Assembly (NCBI GenBank): GCA_028712075.1
Contig: JAQTQX010000011.1
Coordinates: 1-64,000 of the forward strand
DNA: 64,000 nucleotides
Reading direction: 5' to 3'
DNA from: Desulfuromonadaceae bacterium
Lineage (GTDB): Bacteria; Desulfobacterota; Desulfuromonadia; Geobacterales; Pseudopelobacteraceae
Positions 37,755-44,803 of the stretch are shown here, in pieces (the first letter of the stretch is position 1; each line of letters opens with the position of its first letter). The notes beneath the pieces are model-generated. The model saw nothing but the letters and a program-made list of their open reading frames with translations. It had not been told where the DNA came from and did not search any database. Made by a program: the position numbers and the translations under genes.

Positions 37755-38694
37755 CGTCTGCCTCCTGTACATCTGACTCGGTACGGTTTTCTGAGGACTC
37801 TTTTGGGTTGCCAGATTTGTTGACTGTCAGACTCTGCGTTGGTTGATCCATTACCGGCAGGTCACCGGTCAGTCTACGAACTCCCTGTTTCTCGGCACGT
37901 TGCTCCACCACAAAAACTCTGGAAGTGTCTCCTGCTCGCAGAACGTGACGTTCAAGAGATACAGCTATGGGGTTCTCCACCAGTGCCGTACGCAGAAACA
38001 TCTTCTCGTTCATCTTGAATTCGGGAGTTTCTCCCCGCAGTGATGCCTCGTACTCCTTGATCCTGAGACCTTCACCCTCGATATCTACAGTCCGTTTGAG
38101 AGTCAGAAGGATTTCACGGAACGTGAAGAAACGTTTTTCATTCTTGTTGATGCTGTATGAGTCTGGAATGTTCTCGGTGTAAACTTCCCTGATCGCCTTG
38201 AGCACTTTCTTCTCGAAGGGTAAACCGGCATAGAGAGACAGGTTCTCCTTGATCTTCTTCTCCTGGCCGGAAGTGAGGCGGATTGTTTGGGATGGCACTC
38301 TTTGGGGAAATGCGACCATGCTGAAAACCTTGTCACCGCAGACGACGTAGAGCTCGGTCGGTGTCGATGAGTAGGAAAACTTGTCTCCTTTCTTAATCAC
38401 CTTGAACTTCACGAATGCATCTTTGCCGGTGATCTTGATCGTTACCCCCTTCTCGGTGGAGGTCAGGACTTCTCGAATGTCAGTTGGGCAGGAGATCCGA
38501 TTTATGTCGGAACTCGACAGCCGAATACCGGTTGACGATTCGGGCAAGACAACGGTCGGAAACTCCCCTTCGACCGGCTTTTCAATAGCCTGGTCAATTG
38601 CAGCCTTCTGTTTCTGGAGACCACCTTGTTCCACTGCATGCGCCAATGTCGGCACCAGCAATGCGGTCAGTAAAGCAAACGTTTTACGCATCAC
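37744..38694 (-). CDS. traK: TraK, secretin-like outer-membrane core protein
   Basis: 316 residues, signal peptide cut after AHAVE. Ser/Thr-rich linker then the TraK/VirB9-like beta domain (SSTGIRLSSSDINRISC, ELYVVCGDKVFSMVAFP) and a C-terminal RHVLRAGDTSRVFVVE. In F, TraK sits in the outer-membrane ring with TraV and TraB. Followed by traB with an 11-bp overlap; overlaps traE by 4 bp. Confidence 0.86.
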   Translation of the reverse strand: MMRKTFALLTALLVPTLAHAVEQGGLQKQKAAIDQAIEKPVEGEFPTVVLPESSTGIRLSSSDINRISCPTDIREVLTSTEKGVTIKITGKDAFVKFKVIKKGDKFSYSSTPTELYVVCGDKVFSMVAFPQRVPSQTIRLTSGQEKKIKENLSLYAGLPFEKKVLKAIREVYTENIPDSYSINKNEKRFFTFREILLTLKRTVDIEGEGLRIKEYEASLRGETPEFKMNEKMFLRTALVENPIAVSLERHVLRAGDTSRVFVVEQRAEKQGVRRLTGDLPVMDQPTQSLTVNKSGNPKESSENRTESDVQEADDEK

Positions 38695-39314
38695 GCCCCC
38701 TTGTTCTCGCCTTGCGCTGGCTTCTCATAGAGACGCACCAAGACGAATTTTCCGTTTTCGAAGCGGTATTCGATGAGGTAGACCTTCAGAACGTCCTCTG
38801 CCTTCTGATCCACCATGTAGGTCTTCTTGGTGCCGGTCACTACCAGTCGCCTTTTCTCGGCATCGTTGATGATTGAATGAATGTAAAAGGCGCTGGAGGC
38901 CTTGGTGCTTTCGATTTTGTCCGCCAGTTCATACAACTCTTTACGTGATGCCTGGAACTCGGCGGGGTCGTAGACGGCCAGCAGTTCGCTGAACTGCGAC
39001 CTTACGTTGACAGGGTTGTAGGTAAGCGCCAGACTCAGGATGTAGCGGGTGAATTCCTTGAGATATTCATCCGAGGCTTTGTCACCTGAAACCGAGATCT
39101 TTGAATTGATGGTCGGCGGCACGAGAATCACCCGTTGACTGTTCAGAGCAGTGAACAAGCCCGCAGTGTTGATAACAACTGCGATGCCGAGCGCTACGAC
39201 CACGAACTTGAGCAGCCGGTTCTCGGCAAATATGTTGGAACTTTTTTGCAGAAATATGTCGAGGTTCACTTCTTTGCTCCCTTTGTAGTGGTCATTCCAG
39301 AAAATCTCTTTCAA
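38691..39314 (-). CDS. traE: TraE, VirB5/VirB8-position inner-membrane pilus assembly protein
   Basis: 207 residues, one N-terminal membrane helix (about 36-56, LLKFVVVALGIAVVINTAGL) and a periplasmic VirB8-like domain, with RVILVPPTINSKISVSG and YILSLALTYNPVNVRSQF, a well-known TraE stretch. Overlaps traL by 23 bp and traK by 4 bp. Confidence 0.88.
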   Translation of the reverse strand: MKEIFWNDHYKGSKEVNLDIFLQKSSNIFAENRLLKFVVVALGIAVVINTAGLFTALNSQRVILVPPTINSKISVSGDKASDEYLKEFTRYILSLALTYNPVNVRSQFSELLAVYDPAEFQASRKELYELADKIESTKASSAFYIHSIINDAEKRRLVVTGTKKTYMVDQKAEDVLKVYLIEYRFENGKFVLVRLYEKPAQGENKGA

Positions 39315-39558
39315 AGAACTGCGGGTAACCCTTCATCGGTGCCAAGCCAATGAAATAGAGTATGTGGCGCAGAAAACCACGTGGGTACTGTCGTTTGAAG
39401 CGGCTGTATGCCCACGGTACGATGATCATTGTCAGCCAGAGATATCCACCGAACTGTTGGGCTAAGATAAAACTCGCCGTCATGATTGCCAGGTCATCGG
39501 GCTCGAACCAGAGGACCTGAAACGGCTGCGTCAGATATTGGGGAAACTTGCGAGTCAA
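39292..39558 (-). CDS. traL: TraL, small membrane protein of the transfer channel
   Basis: 88 residues. The N-terminal half carries the TraL pattern (YLTQPFQVLWFEPDDLAIM) followed by two membrane helices. TraL is the VirB3 counterpart and anchors at the inner membrane. Starts downstream of the pilin gene after a stable hairpin. Confidence 0.85.
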   Translation of the reverse strand: MTRKFPQYLTQPFQVLWFEPDDLAIMTASFILAQQFGGYLWLTMIIVPWAYSRFKRQYPRGFLRHILYFIGLAPMKGYPQFFERDFLE

Positions 39559-39590
39559 GTCTGTCTCCGTTCATGGCTACAAGATGGTGA

Positions 39591-39608
39591 GGGGGGCTTT
39601 CGCCCCCC
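39591..39608 (-). promoter_or_regulatory. Very stable intercistronic hairpin with GAAA loop between traA and traL
   Basis: On the minus-strand transcript GGGGGGC pairs with GCCCCCC around a GAAA (GNRA) loop. No T-run follows, so it is not a full terminator. It sits 9 nt after the pilin stop codon and 33 nt before traL. It probably protects the pilin message 3' end or lowers read-through, which would give more pilin than channel protein. Confidence 0.65.
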
Positions 39609-39617
39609 CGGTTGTGG

Positions 39618-39917
39618 CTAGATGATCATCCCAAGCGAGGTGACGATCTTGTCCGAGTTGATGACGAGCACTCCTCCCAGGATGCAGAGGACTGCCGGAA
39701 CCAGCTTTTGCTGGATCATGACGACGACGCCGGCAATGATGGCAAGAACCCCGGCAATGGCGCCGAAAGGTCCCTTGAGGATGTCGGTGATGAAGAAGTC
39801 GTAGGCCTCGAAGCCGAATGAACCGGCTACGGGGGCAACGAGGGCCATGGCCTGGGATGCCGCCAGCGTTACGATCATCGCAACGAGGGACATCAGAAGC
39901 ATTTTCCGCTTGTGCAT
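39618..39917 (-). CDS. traA: TraA/VirB2-like pilin precursor
   Basis: 99 residues: a signal peptide (MHKRKMLLMSLVAMIVTLAA, cut near AMALV), then two hydrophobic helices (about 50-70 and 75-95) separated by a short polar loop (QQKLV), the VirB2/TrbC-type pilin layout. The start has GGAG 6 nt upstream. It lies at the head of the L-E-K-B-V-C block as in F. The operon also encodes a TraF-type peptidase that could mature it. Confidence 0.82.
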   Translation of the reverse strand: MHKRKMLLMSLVAMIVTLAASQAMALVAPVAGSFGFEAYDFFITDILKGPFGAIAGVLAIIAGVVVMIQQKLVPAVLCILGGVLVINSDKIVTSLGMII

Positions 39918-39971
39918 GCATTTCTCCTTTGAGCTGTTGGTGTGATGGTCAGACGATGTTGCAAAATAGAT

Positions 39972-40724
39972 TCAGTGTGATTGCGGCTTGCTCACCTCCT
40001 TTCCCTTGTCCAGCAAACCGGTTATCCGTTGGATGTCTGCACCATTCACGTGAGCACCTTCGATCCAGAGTGCCGGTGTTCCTCGTACGCCAAGCCCAGT
40101 TGCAATCTTCTCCATCTCCTCCAATTGCTGTTCCTGTGCGCCATCGGCTATGGAGATAGGCTTTCCGTCCAGCACTCCCTCAAATACGTCACGGAATGCC
40201 TTGTCCTTGTCAGATTGCGACAGAATGTAGCGGGCCTTTTTCTCTGCGTCGGGATGTATCCTGCGTAGTGGGACGAAATAGACGTAACGGGTCACGTCAG
40301 TTCGCTTCGAGAGGAAGTTGTCAACCTTGCGGCAATAGGGGCAGTCCGGGTCGGTAAACTCGATTACCTTTTTCGGGCCGTTGCCGATTTTTAGGGCTTT
40401 CTCCAGAGGGAGAGTGTTGATTCGTTCTGCAACAACCTTCTCCCGCATCTCGGCTGTCAGGTTCTTGCCGTCTTTGGTCCAGATTTCACCAAAAAAGAGG
40501 TATCCTTCGGGGCTGAAGTAAAATACCTGTTCGCCTGCGGTGATCTCATATAGGCCTTTGAGCGGCGATTCCCTGAAGCCATCCAATTTCATATTTGGAA
40601 AGGTCTTCATCAGGGTCTCTTTCTCCATTCTCAGATTGTCGTTAGCCATAGAGAAACCCGCCGCAGTCACGATGAACATCATCAGCCCGCCGACCATAAG
40701 TTTCTTGTTATTTGCGATCTTCAC
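39972..40724 (-). CDS. DsbC-like periplasmic disulfide isomerase of the transfer operon
   Basis: 250 residues from GTG 40724 (VKIANNKKLMVGG), chosen because AGGAGGAG lies just upstream and the GTG overlaps the ompA-like stop by 4 bp. One membrane or signal helix, a ~70-residue dimerisation-like domain (PNMKLDGFRESPLKGLYEI), then a thioredoxin fold with active site DPDCPYCRKVDNF and a cis-Pro loop GVRGTPALWI. DsbC/TrbB-like isomerases are common in F-type systems and would fold the Cys-rich TraN, TraU and TraN-like proteins. Confidence 0.87.
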   Translation of the reverse strand: MKIANNKKLMVGGLMMFIVTAAGFSMANDNLRMEKETLMKTFPNMKLDGFRESPLKGLYEITAGEQVFYFSPEGYLFFGEIWTKDGKNLTAEMREKVVAERINTLPLEKALKIGNGPKKVIEFTDPDCPYCRKVDNFLSKRTDVTRYVYFVPLRRIHPDAEKKARYILSQSDKDKAFRDVFEGVLDGKPISIADGAQEQQLEEMEKIATGLGVRGTPALWIEGAHVNGADIQRITGLLDKGKEVSKPQSH

Positions 40725-41326
40725 ATCTCCTCCTTTCGTAGTCCGATGATTTCTACTCTTCTGTTTTGTTGTTTGTCCTGCGAGGCTGGGCAGCATTTGC
40801 CTTTGCCTTCAATAGTGCCGATGTGCACCCCCTTGGCCTTCAGAACCGTGGCAACCGCCTCTGCTCTACTGAAGGACAGTTTTTTGTTGTAATCATCCGT
40901 ACCGATTGTGCAGGTGTACCCAGTTACATCGACGGCATTACCTGCGGGAATATCCCTTGATATCTTTTCCAGATTGCCTTGCTCAATTAGGGAAAGCCTG
41001 GAACTGTTCAGTTGAAAGTGAACTGTCCCGAGTAGCCCCTTGTTTTCAGGCAGCTCATTTCTTGGTGTAACAGTGACAACGTCTGGTTGCGTAGCGGGTG
41101 GTTGTATTGTCATCGGGTCGCTCATTCTCACCGCAAGCTTGGCAATGGCAGGGAGGATGGTCAGCTTGTTGTCCGGGCAATCGGAACAGACAACAAAAGT
41201 GTCCCCACTCTGGGCTGATGCGGCATCAAAGGAATACGCGAATGGTCGTTGGCGTATCTCCGAAGCGAAACTTGACAGTGGAATGAGAAAAACGAGTGAC
41301 GCAGTGGTCATGAACTTTGCCAGCAT
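40721..41326 (-). CDS. OmpA-family peptidoglycan-binding protein, first gene of the transfer operon
   Basis: 201 residues with a signal peptide (cut near SSFASE) and a C-terminal OmpA domain (about 105-195): VHFQLNSSRLS, VDVTGYTCTIGTDDYNKKLSFSRA and NRRVEII. The GGAGGG site precedes ATG 41326. It also has a paired-Cys motif (VCSDCPDNK). It probably anchors the transfer channel to the cell wall. Overlaps the DsbC-like gene by 4 bp. Confidence 0.78.
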   Translation of the reverse strand: MLAKFMTTASLVFLIPLSSFASEIRQRPFAYSFDAASAQSGDTFVVCSDCPDNKLTILPAIAKLAVRMSDPMTIQPPATQPDVVTVTPRNELPENKGLLGTVHFQLNSSRLSLIEQGNLEKISRDIPAGNAVDVTGYTCTIGTDDYNKKLSFSRAEAVATVLKAKGVHIGTIEGKGKCCPASQDKQQNRRVEIIGLRKEEM

Positions 41327-41561
41327 GAGCCCTCCGGAAATTTGATCTTCATATTGATTATCTTCTGGGGGGGAAGGTGCGAGGGTGGTCTTTGCGAATT
41401 CCTCTTTGACGAGGCAGGAAAATTCTTAAGATAGGTCACGCACTGGCGGCCACAGCCATACACTTGCCGTTACCAGTTGTGGCGGGAAAGCGAGTAGCGT
41501 GAATTGCTCAAATATGAGGAGTGGTGAAAATGATTGGGTTACAGCGGAAGGGGGTATGTAT
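41327..41561. other. Non-coding region upstream of the transfer operon
   Basis: 235 bp without a credible gene; short frames here are not supported by ribosome sites. It should hold the leftward promoter of the transfer operon, but I see no convincing -35/-10 pair. An imperfect inverted repeat (GCCACAACT ... AAGTGTATGGC on the minus strand, about 41448-41478) could be an operator; confidence is low. Confidence 0.35.
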
Positions 41562-41600
41562 AAAAAAAGCCGCAAACTCCATAAAGAAGTTCGCGGCTTT
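41562..41600 (-). terminator. Rho-independent terminator after hipA
   Basis: AAAGCCGC and GCGGCTTT arms, extended by AACT/AGTT, enclose a short loop; on the minus strand a run of seven T follows. It begins 5 bp beyond the hipA stop and separates the HipBA unit from the transfer operon. Confidence 0.8.
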
Positions 41601-41605
41601 CTGGC

Positions 41606-42898
41606 TCATCCTCGCTCGTGCCGTCTGGCGAGGTCTTTCAGGGGTCCTGGTTCCAACCCCTCGAAAACGTATGGATTCAATATCTGATTCCCCCACAGCA
41701 GATTTCGATCAACCTCGCTCAACGATGCATCGTCACAGACAGTCGCCCAATTCTGCTCGATGCACTGGATCTGTTTAGCGATAATGTTGACGGCCTCATC
41801 TTCGGTGAGAAGAAATTGCGGAGCGGCAGCAATGCAGGTGGTGATCCGACTTGAACGGTCGTCTCCCATGACCAGCATTGCTTGAGTGGCGATCTGCCCA
41901 TGGCGAGCCTGTGGGCAGATATCGTATGCCGGGGTTAACGTCAGCATCTGTCCGTCCCAGAAAGCTGCATGATTGCGGGCGTGGTCGTCAGTATTGCCAA
42001 CCAGAATATTGAACACGATGCGGGAAAACAGTTCGCGCAATGTTCCGGGAGCATTTCTGAATTTACTCCGGATAATTTCGGCCAACGTTTCATAACTTGC
42101 GTAACGGGCCATCATCTCATCCAGAGTCAACATCGTCAGAGCCGAAACAAGGCTCTTGCGCTGCCACCCATTGGCCGTTGCCTTCCGATCAAAACGATCG
42201 ACAAGCAGCACATCCTTGCCGGCGGCACGTTCCAGAGAGACCGGCGCTACATCAATGTCAGCCATGGCAGCTAGTCTCATTGCGACATACTCTGCTTTGA
42301 CGACGGAGTAGAGGTCGGTGGAAGTGGAAAATTTCGCTATGAATTTCCGGGATTCACTTTCAATGAGGGCCTTGGGTCGTGCTCCACCGATAGAGGTGCC
42401 ATGCTGAAGTGCCTGGGCAAGCTCAGGAGTTAACGGTATACCCTTCTCGACACGCTCGGTCGCCTCAATCAGTTCTTCAATGGGGGCTCCGGAGGCATAT
42501 CGCGGCTCGTACTGCGTAGGCGATAACTGGAAATCAAGGGCGCCTATCCGGTCGGACCCGGACTCAATAAGGTAACTGAGTTCGTCGAGTGCTGCCGGGT
42601 CGATTCCAGGCGCTTTATTTCCGAACTTCTTGTTGAGTATTACCCTGCGCCCCCAGGCATCAGGAGCTGCGTCCCGTAAACACCCCGGGATGGAAAGCCC
42701 AGATAGGAGAGGGAGTAGCCCCTGACGCAGGGGAAGTTCAGCGTCGTAAATCGAAATAGCATTGTCGCGCTGCAGGTAGCTTTTACCGTAGTTGAAGACA
42801 TATGTCGTCCCTACGGTTGTAAGCATACCGGCCACCACCGGATCTGTCTCTCCAGGGAGCCAGATCCAGACATATAATTCTTTGTACTCAGAATTCAT
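41606..42898 (-). CDS. hipA: HipA-family serine/threonine kinase toxin
   Basis: 430 residues, the usual HipA length. Visible are the N-terminal subdomain (VWIWLPGETDPVVAGML), the Gly/Ser loop HGTSIGGARPKALIE (about 168), DVLLVDRFDRK, the catalytic VGNTDDHARNHAAF (about 305) and LTPAYDICP with the metal-binding Asp. HipA kinases phosphorylate tRNA synthetases and halt growth. All catalytic residues look intact. Overlaps hipB by 11 bp; the antitoxin gene comes first. Likely an addiction module for the element. Confidence 0.9.
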   Translation of the reverse strand: MNSEYKELYVWIWLPGETDPVVAGMLTTVGTTYVFNYGKSYLQRDNAISIYDAELPLRQGLLPLLSGLSIPGCLRDAAPDAWGRRVILNKKFGNKAPGIDPAALDELSYLIESGSDRIGALDFQLSPTQYEPRYASGAPIEELIEATERVEKGIPLTPELAQALQHGTSIGGARPKALIESESRKFIAKFSTSTDLYSVVKAEYVAMRLAAMADIDVAPVSLERAAGKDVLLVDRFDRKATANGWQRKSLVSALTMLTLDEMMARYASYETLAEIIRSKFRNAPGTLRELFSRIVFNILVGNTDDHARNHAAFWDGQMLTLTPAYDICPQARHGQIATQAMLVMGDDRSSRITTCIAAAPQFLLTEDEAVNIIAKQIQCIEQNWATVCDDASLSEVDRNLLWGNQILNPYVFEGLEPGPLKDLARRHERG

Positions 42899-43226
42899 CG
42901 TTTACCTTCATAGAGCTGCGAACCAGCTGGGGCAGAAGAGCTAGCTTATCGTCAACCCGGCTTATATTTCTGGAGATATTCGCGTTCCCTTCATCCCCAA
43001 ACAGGTTTACCCCAACCAGGTTGGCTACCTCAAACACCAGGCCTATCTCACACTTCGGATCGCCACGCTCGATCTTCTGCAAAGTCCTTCTTGAAATCCC
43101 TGCCCGTCCAGACAGGTCTTCCTCAGTCATCTTGCGCTCTTTCCTGCCAAGCCGGATGAGTTTGCCCAAGAGCTCTGCAGCATCCCGGGTCTGGCGGAGA
43201 TATGTACGGTTGACTGGAGACGCCAT
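42888..43226 (-). CDS. hipB: HipB-like XRE-family antitoxin/repressor
   Basis: 112 residues with an XRE helix-turn-helix (about 25-75): LIRLGRKERKMTEEDLSGRAGISRRTLQKIERG. Partner of HipA; it should neutralise the toxin and repress the operon. An inverted repeat and a good promoter lie directly upstream. Confidence 0.85.
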   Translation of the reverse strand: MASPVNRTYLRQTRDAAELLGKLIRLGRKERKMTEEDLSGRAGISRRTLQKIERGDPKCEIGLVFEVANLVGVNLFGDEGNANISRNISRVDDKLALLPQLVRSSMKVNDEF

Positions 43227-43256
43227 AGATCACCTATTGAGCATTAACGTAGTCAT

Positions 43257-43305
43257 GTAATAGCTTCATGATTACGATAATAGTCAAAACATATAAAGGC
43301 GTCAA
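43257..43305 (-). promoter_or_regulatory. hipBA promoter with adjacent operator-like inverted repeat
   Basis: On the minus strand TTGACG (43305-43300) and TATTAT (43282-43277) are separated by exactly 17 bp. GTAAT/ATTAC arms (43257-43275) lie over the expected transcription start, suited for HipB autorepression. The hipB ATG is ~50 nt downstream. Confidence 0.7.
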
Positions 43306-43368
43306 TAGAATTTACTGTTTAGCTGATGACCTGCCATGACTTAATGTCAATCCAAATGAAGCCAAATG

Positions 43369-43686
43369 TCATTCCAGTATTTTACCAAGTACCGAGGAAC
43401 AATAGTCATCCGTAACTTCACCTGATGGGATGATATGCCTTTCTACTATCGCTGCCGGTATTGGTAGCAATTCTCTTGGCTGCTCCGTGGCTATTTGGGT
43501 TTTGGTACATGTAGGCGATGGTTCACGTACCATGAGATCCATTACCCTGCCACCTTGTTCAGATGCCAGAAAATATTTGAGGGCCTCGTGAGTATATGCC
43601 GACTGCTTGCGGCTTTTACGTAGCCGATCGAATGCGCTGACAATGCCGGGGTCGTAGGTTTTAATCTTGAGCGTGTACTGGGCCAT
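43369..43686 (-). CDS. ParR-like partition adaptor (small protein after parM)
   Basis: 105 residues from ATG 43686 (MAQYTLKIKTYDPG), 7 bp after the parM stop; a longer frame to 43788 lies inside parM and is not used. The N-terminus (about 1-50, with KSRKQSAYTHEALKYFLASE) looks like a ribbon-helix-helix-type fold used by ParR/StbB DNA-binding adaptors, and the C-terminal tail is unstructured, as in ParR proteins that cap ParM filaments. Sequence similarity is not obvious, so the call leans on position. Confidence 0.55.
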   Translation of the reverse strand: MAQYTLKIKTYDPGIVSAFDRLRKSRKQSAYTHEALKYFLASEQGGRVMDLMVREPSPTCTKTQIATEQPRELLPIPAAIVERHIIPSGEVTDDYCSSVLGKILE

Positions 43687-43693
43687 GGCACAC

Positions 43694-44575
43694 TCACTTC
43701 CCGCCAGCAAGTGAACGGAAACCTCGGGCATTGGCAAATTCCGGAGCCGGCAGAACGATAACTTCAATATTCTTTGCCGGGAATTCACCTTTCAGCAGTG
43801 CGGCTCCTCCACCGAACAGCAGCACCCGATCAAAGTCGGCGTGCATGCCGACATGTGCCTGCAGTTCTCCTTGAACATCCCGGATGATGTGCTCGATGTA
43901 TGCAATGCCGGCTTCGTTTATTTCCTTTCGGACGTCATGCCGATCGAAGCCGTATTGCAGGTAACCTTTCTCGATCAGGAAGGAGATTTCCACCGGCGTG
44001 AATGTGCCTGAAGGTGCCAGGTCTTTTATCCGTGGCAGCAGATAACTGGTAGCCATCTGGTGCACACCCCTTTTATTGAGAGTCTTGCCGTAGATGATCT
44101 GTTTCTTCTGCGGCGAGAAGAGCGTAAAGATGATGGTGTTGAATCCGATGTCAATTCCAAGGACATTCCCTTCAGGCCGTTCTTCGACATTGTCCAGGTA
44201 GTCTCTTAGTCCGCCGAGTCCTTGCGGAAAAATTGCAACGTCTGTGATGAGGGCTCCTGTCAATGCTTTTGCAAGGGACGGAACCGCTCCACCAGGCTTA
44301 TTCTGATCCTGCCAATAGGAATATGGCAGGCCGACTGCAAGGGTTATCATCCCTTCCACCTTGGCTGACTTGACACAGTGGCCAACGAACTCAGGATAGA
44401 ACCTCACAAGTTCCTCCATCGTTTTCAAGTAGGACGAACCGGATGACAGGAGTGCTTCTTCTCCCACAAGCAGATTATCTCCGTCATACCTGAAGGCAGA
44501 GATGATCCTCCCCTGACGCTCCTCGTACATCCACTTAGCCGATGAAAACCCCAGATCGCAAACGAACACTCCCAT
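43694..44575 (-). CDS. parM: ParM/StbA-like actin-fold ATPase for plasmid segregation
   Basis: 293 residues of the actin/ParM fold: phosphate-1 motif VCDLGFSSAKW (about 4-14), ITLAVGLPYSYW, phosphate-2 VLGIDIGFNTIIF (about 138-150) and the adenosine motif VLLFGGGAALLKG (about 250). ParM filaments push sister copies apart in plasmids. AGGAGG precedes the ATG. Its presence in an element that also integrates points to an extrachromosomal replicating phase. Confidence 0.82.
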   Translation of the reverse strand: MGVFVCDLGFSSAKWMYEERQGRIISAFRYDGDNLLVGEEALLSSGSSYLKTMEELVRFYPEFVGHCVKSAKVEGMITLAVGLPYSYWQDQNKPGGAVPSLAKALTGALITDVAIFPQGLGGLRDYLDNVEERPEGNVLGIDIGFNTIIFTLFSPQKKQIIYGKTLNKRGVHQMATSYLLPRIKDLAPSGTFTPVEISFLIEKGYLQYGFDRHDVRKEINEAGIAYIEHIIRDVQGELQAHVGMHADFDRVLLFGGGAALLKGEFPAKNIEVIVLPAPEFANARGFRSLAGGK

Positions 44576-44601
44576 ACATGCCTCCTTGTTGGTAACTTAT
44601 T

Positions 44602-44716
44602 GGGGGAATAAAAATCCCCCTACACCTATAATCTTGCAGGGGGGAAGGTGAAGGAGGCCGTTTGGGAGAATATTTTGGAAATTATTTGGAATCCGCCAAG
44701 ATTGGTTGCGATTTGG
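44602..44716. promoter_or_regulatory. Leader hairpin and phased TTTGG repeats upstream of parM (candidate parC)
   Basis: GGGGGA (44602-44607) and TCCCCC (44615-44620) form a hairpin just before the parM ribosome site. Further upstream TTTGG recurs at 44661, 44674, 44685 and 44712, with a variant ATTGG at 44701, at steps of 13, 11, 16 and 11 bp, roughly one helical turn. Type II plasmid centromeres are arrays of ~11-bp ParR sites upstream of parM. The repeat unit is short, so this is tentative. Confidence 0.35.
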
Positions 44717-44803
44717 GATGCTATACCCGATTGGACATTTTCTGTTCTCACGCTAAATAAACGGTGTGGTTGGGAAGTCGCTATTAATATGCTTTTATGC
44801 TGT

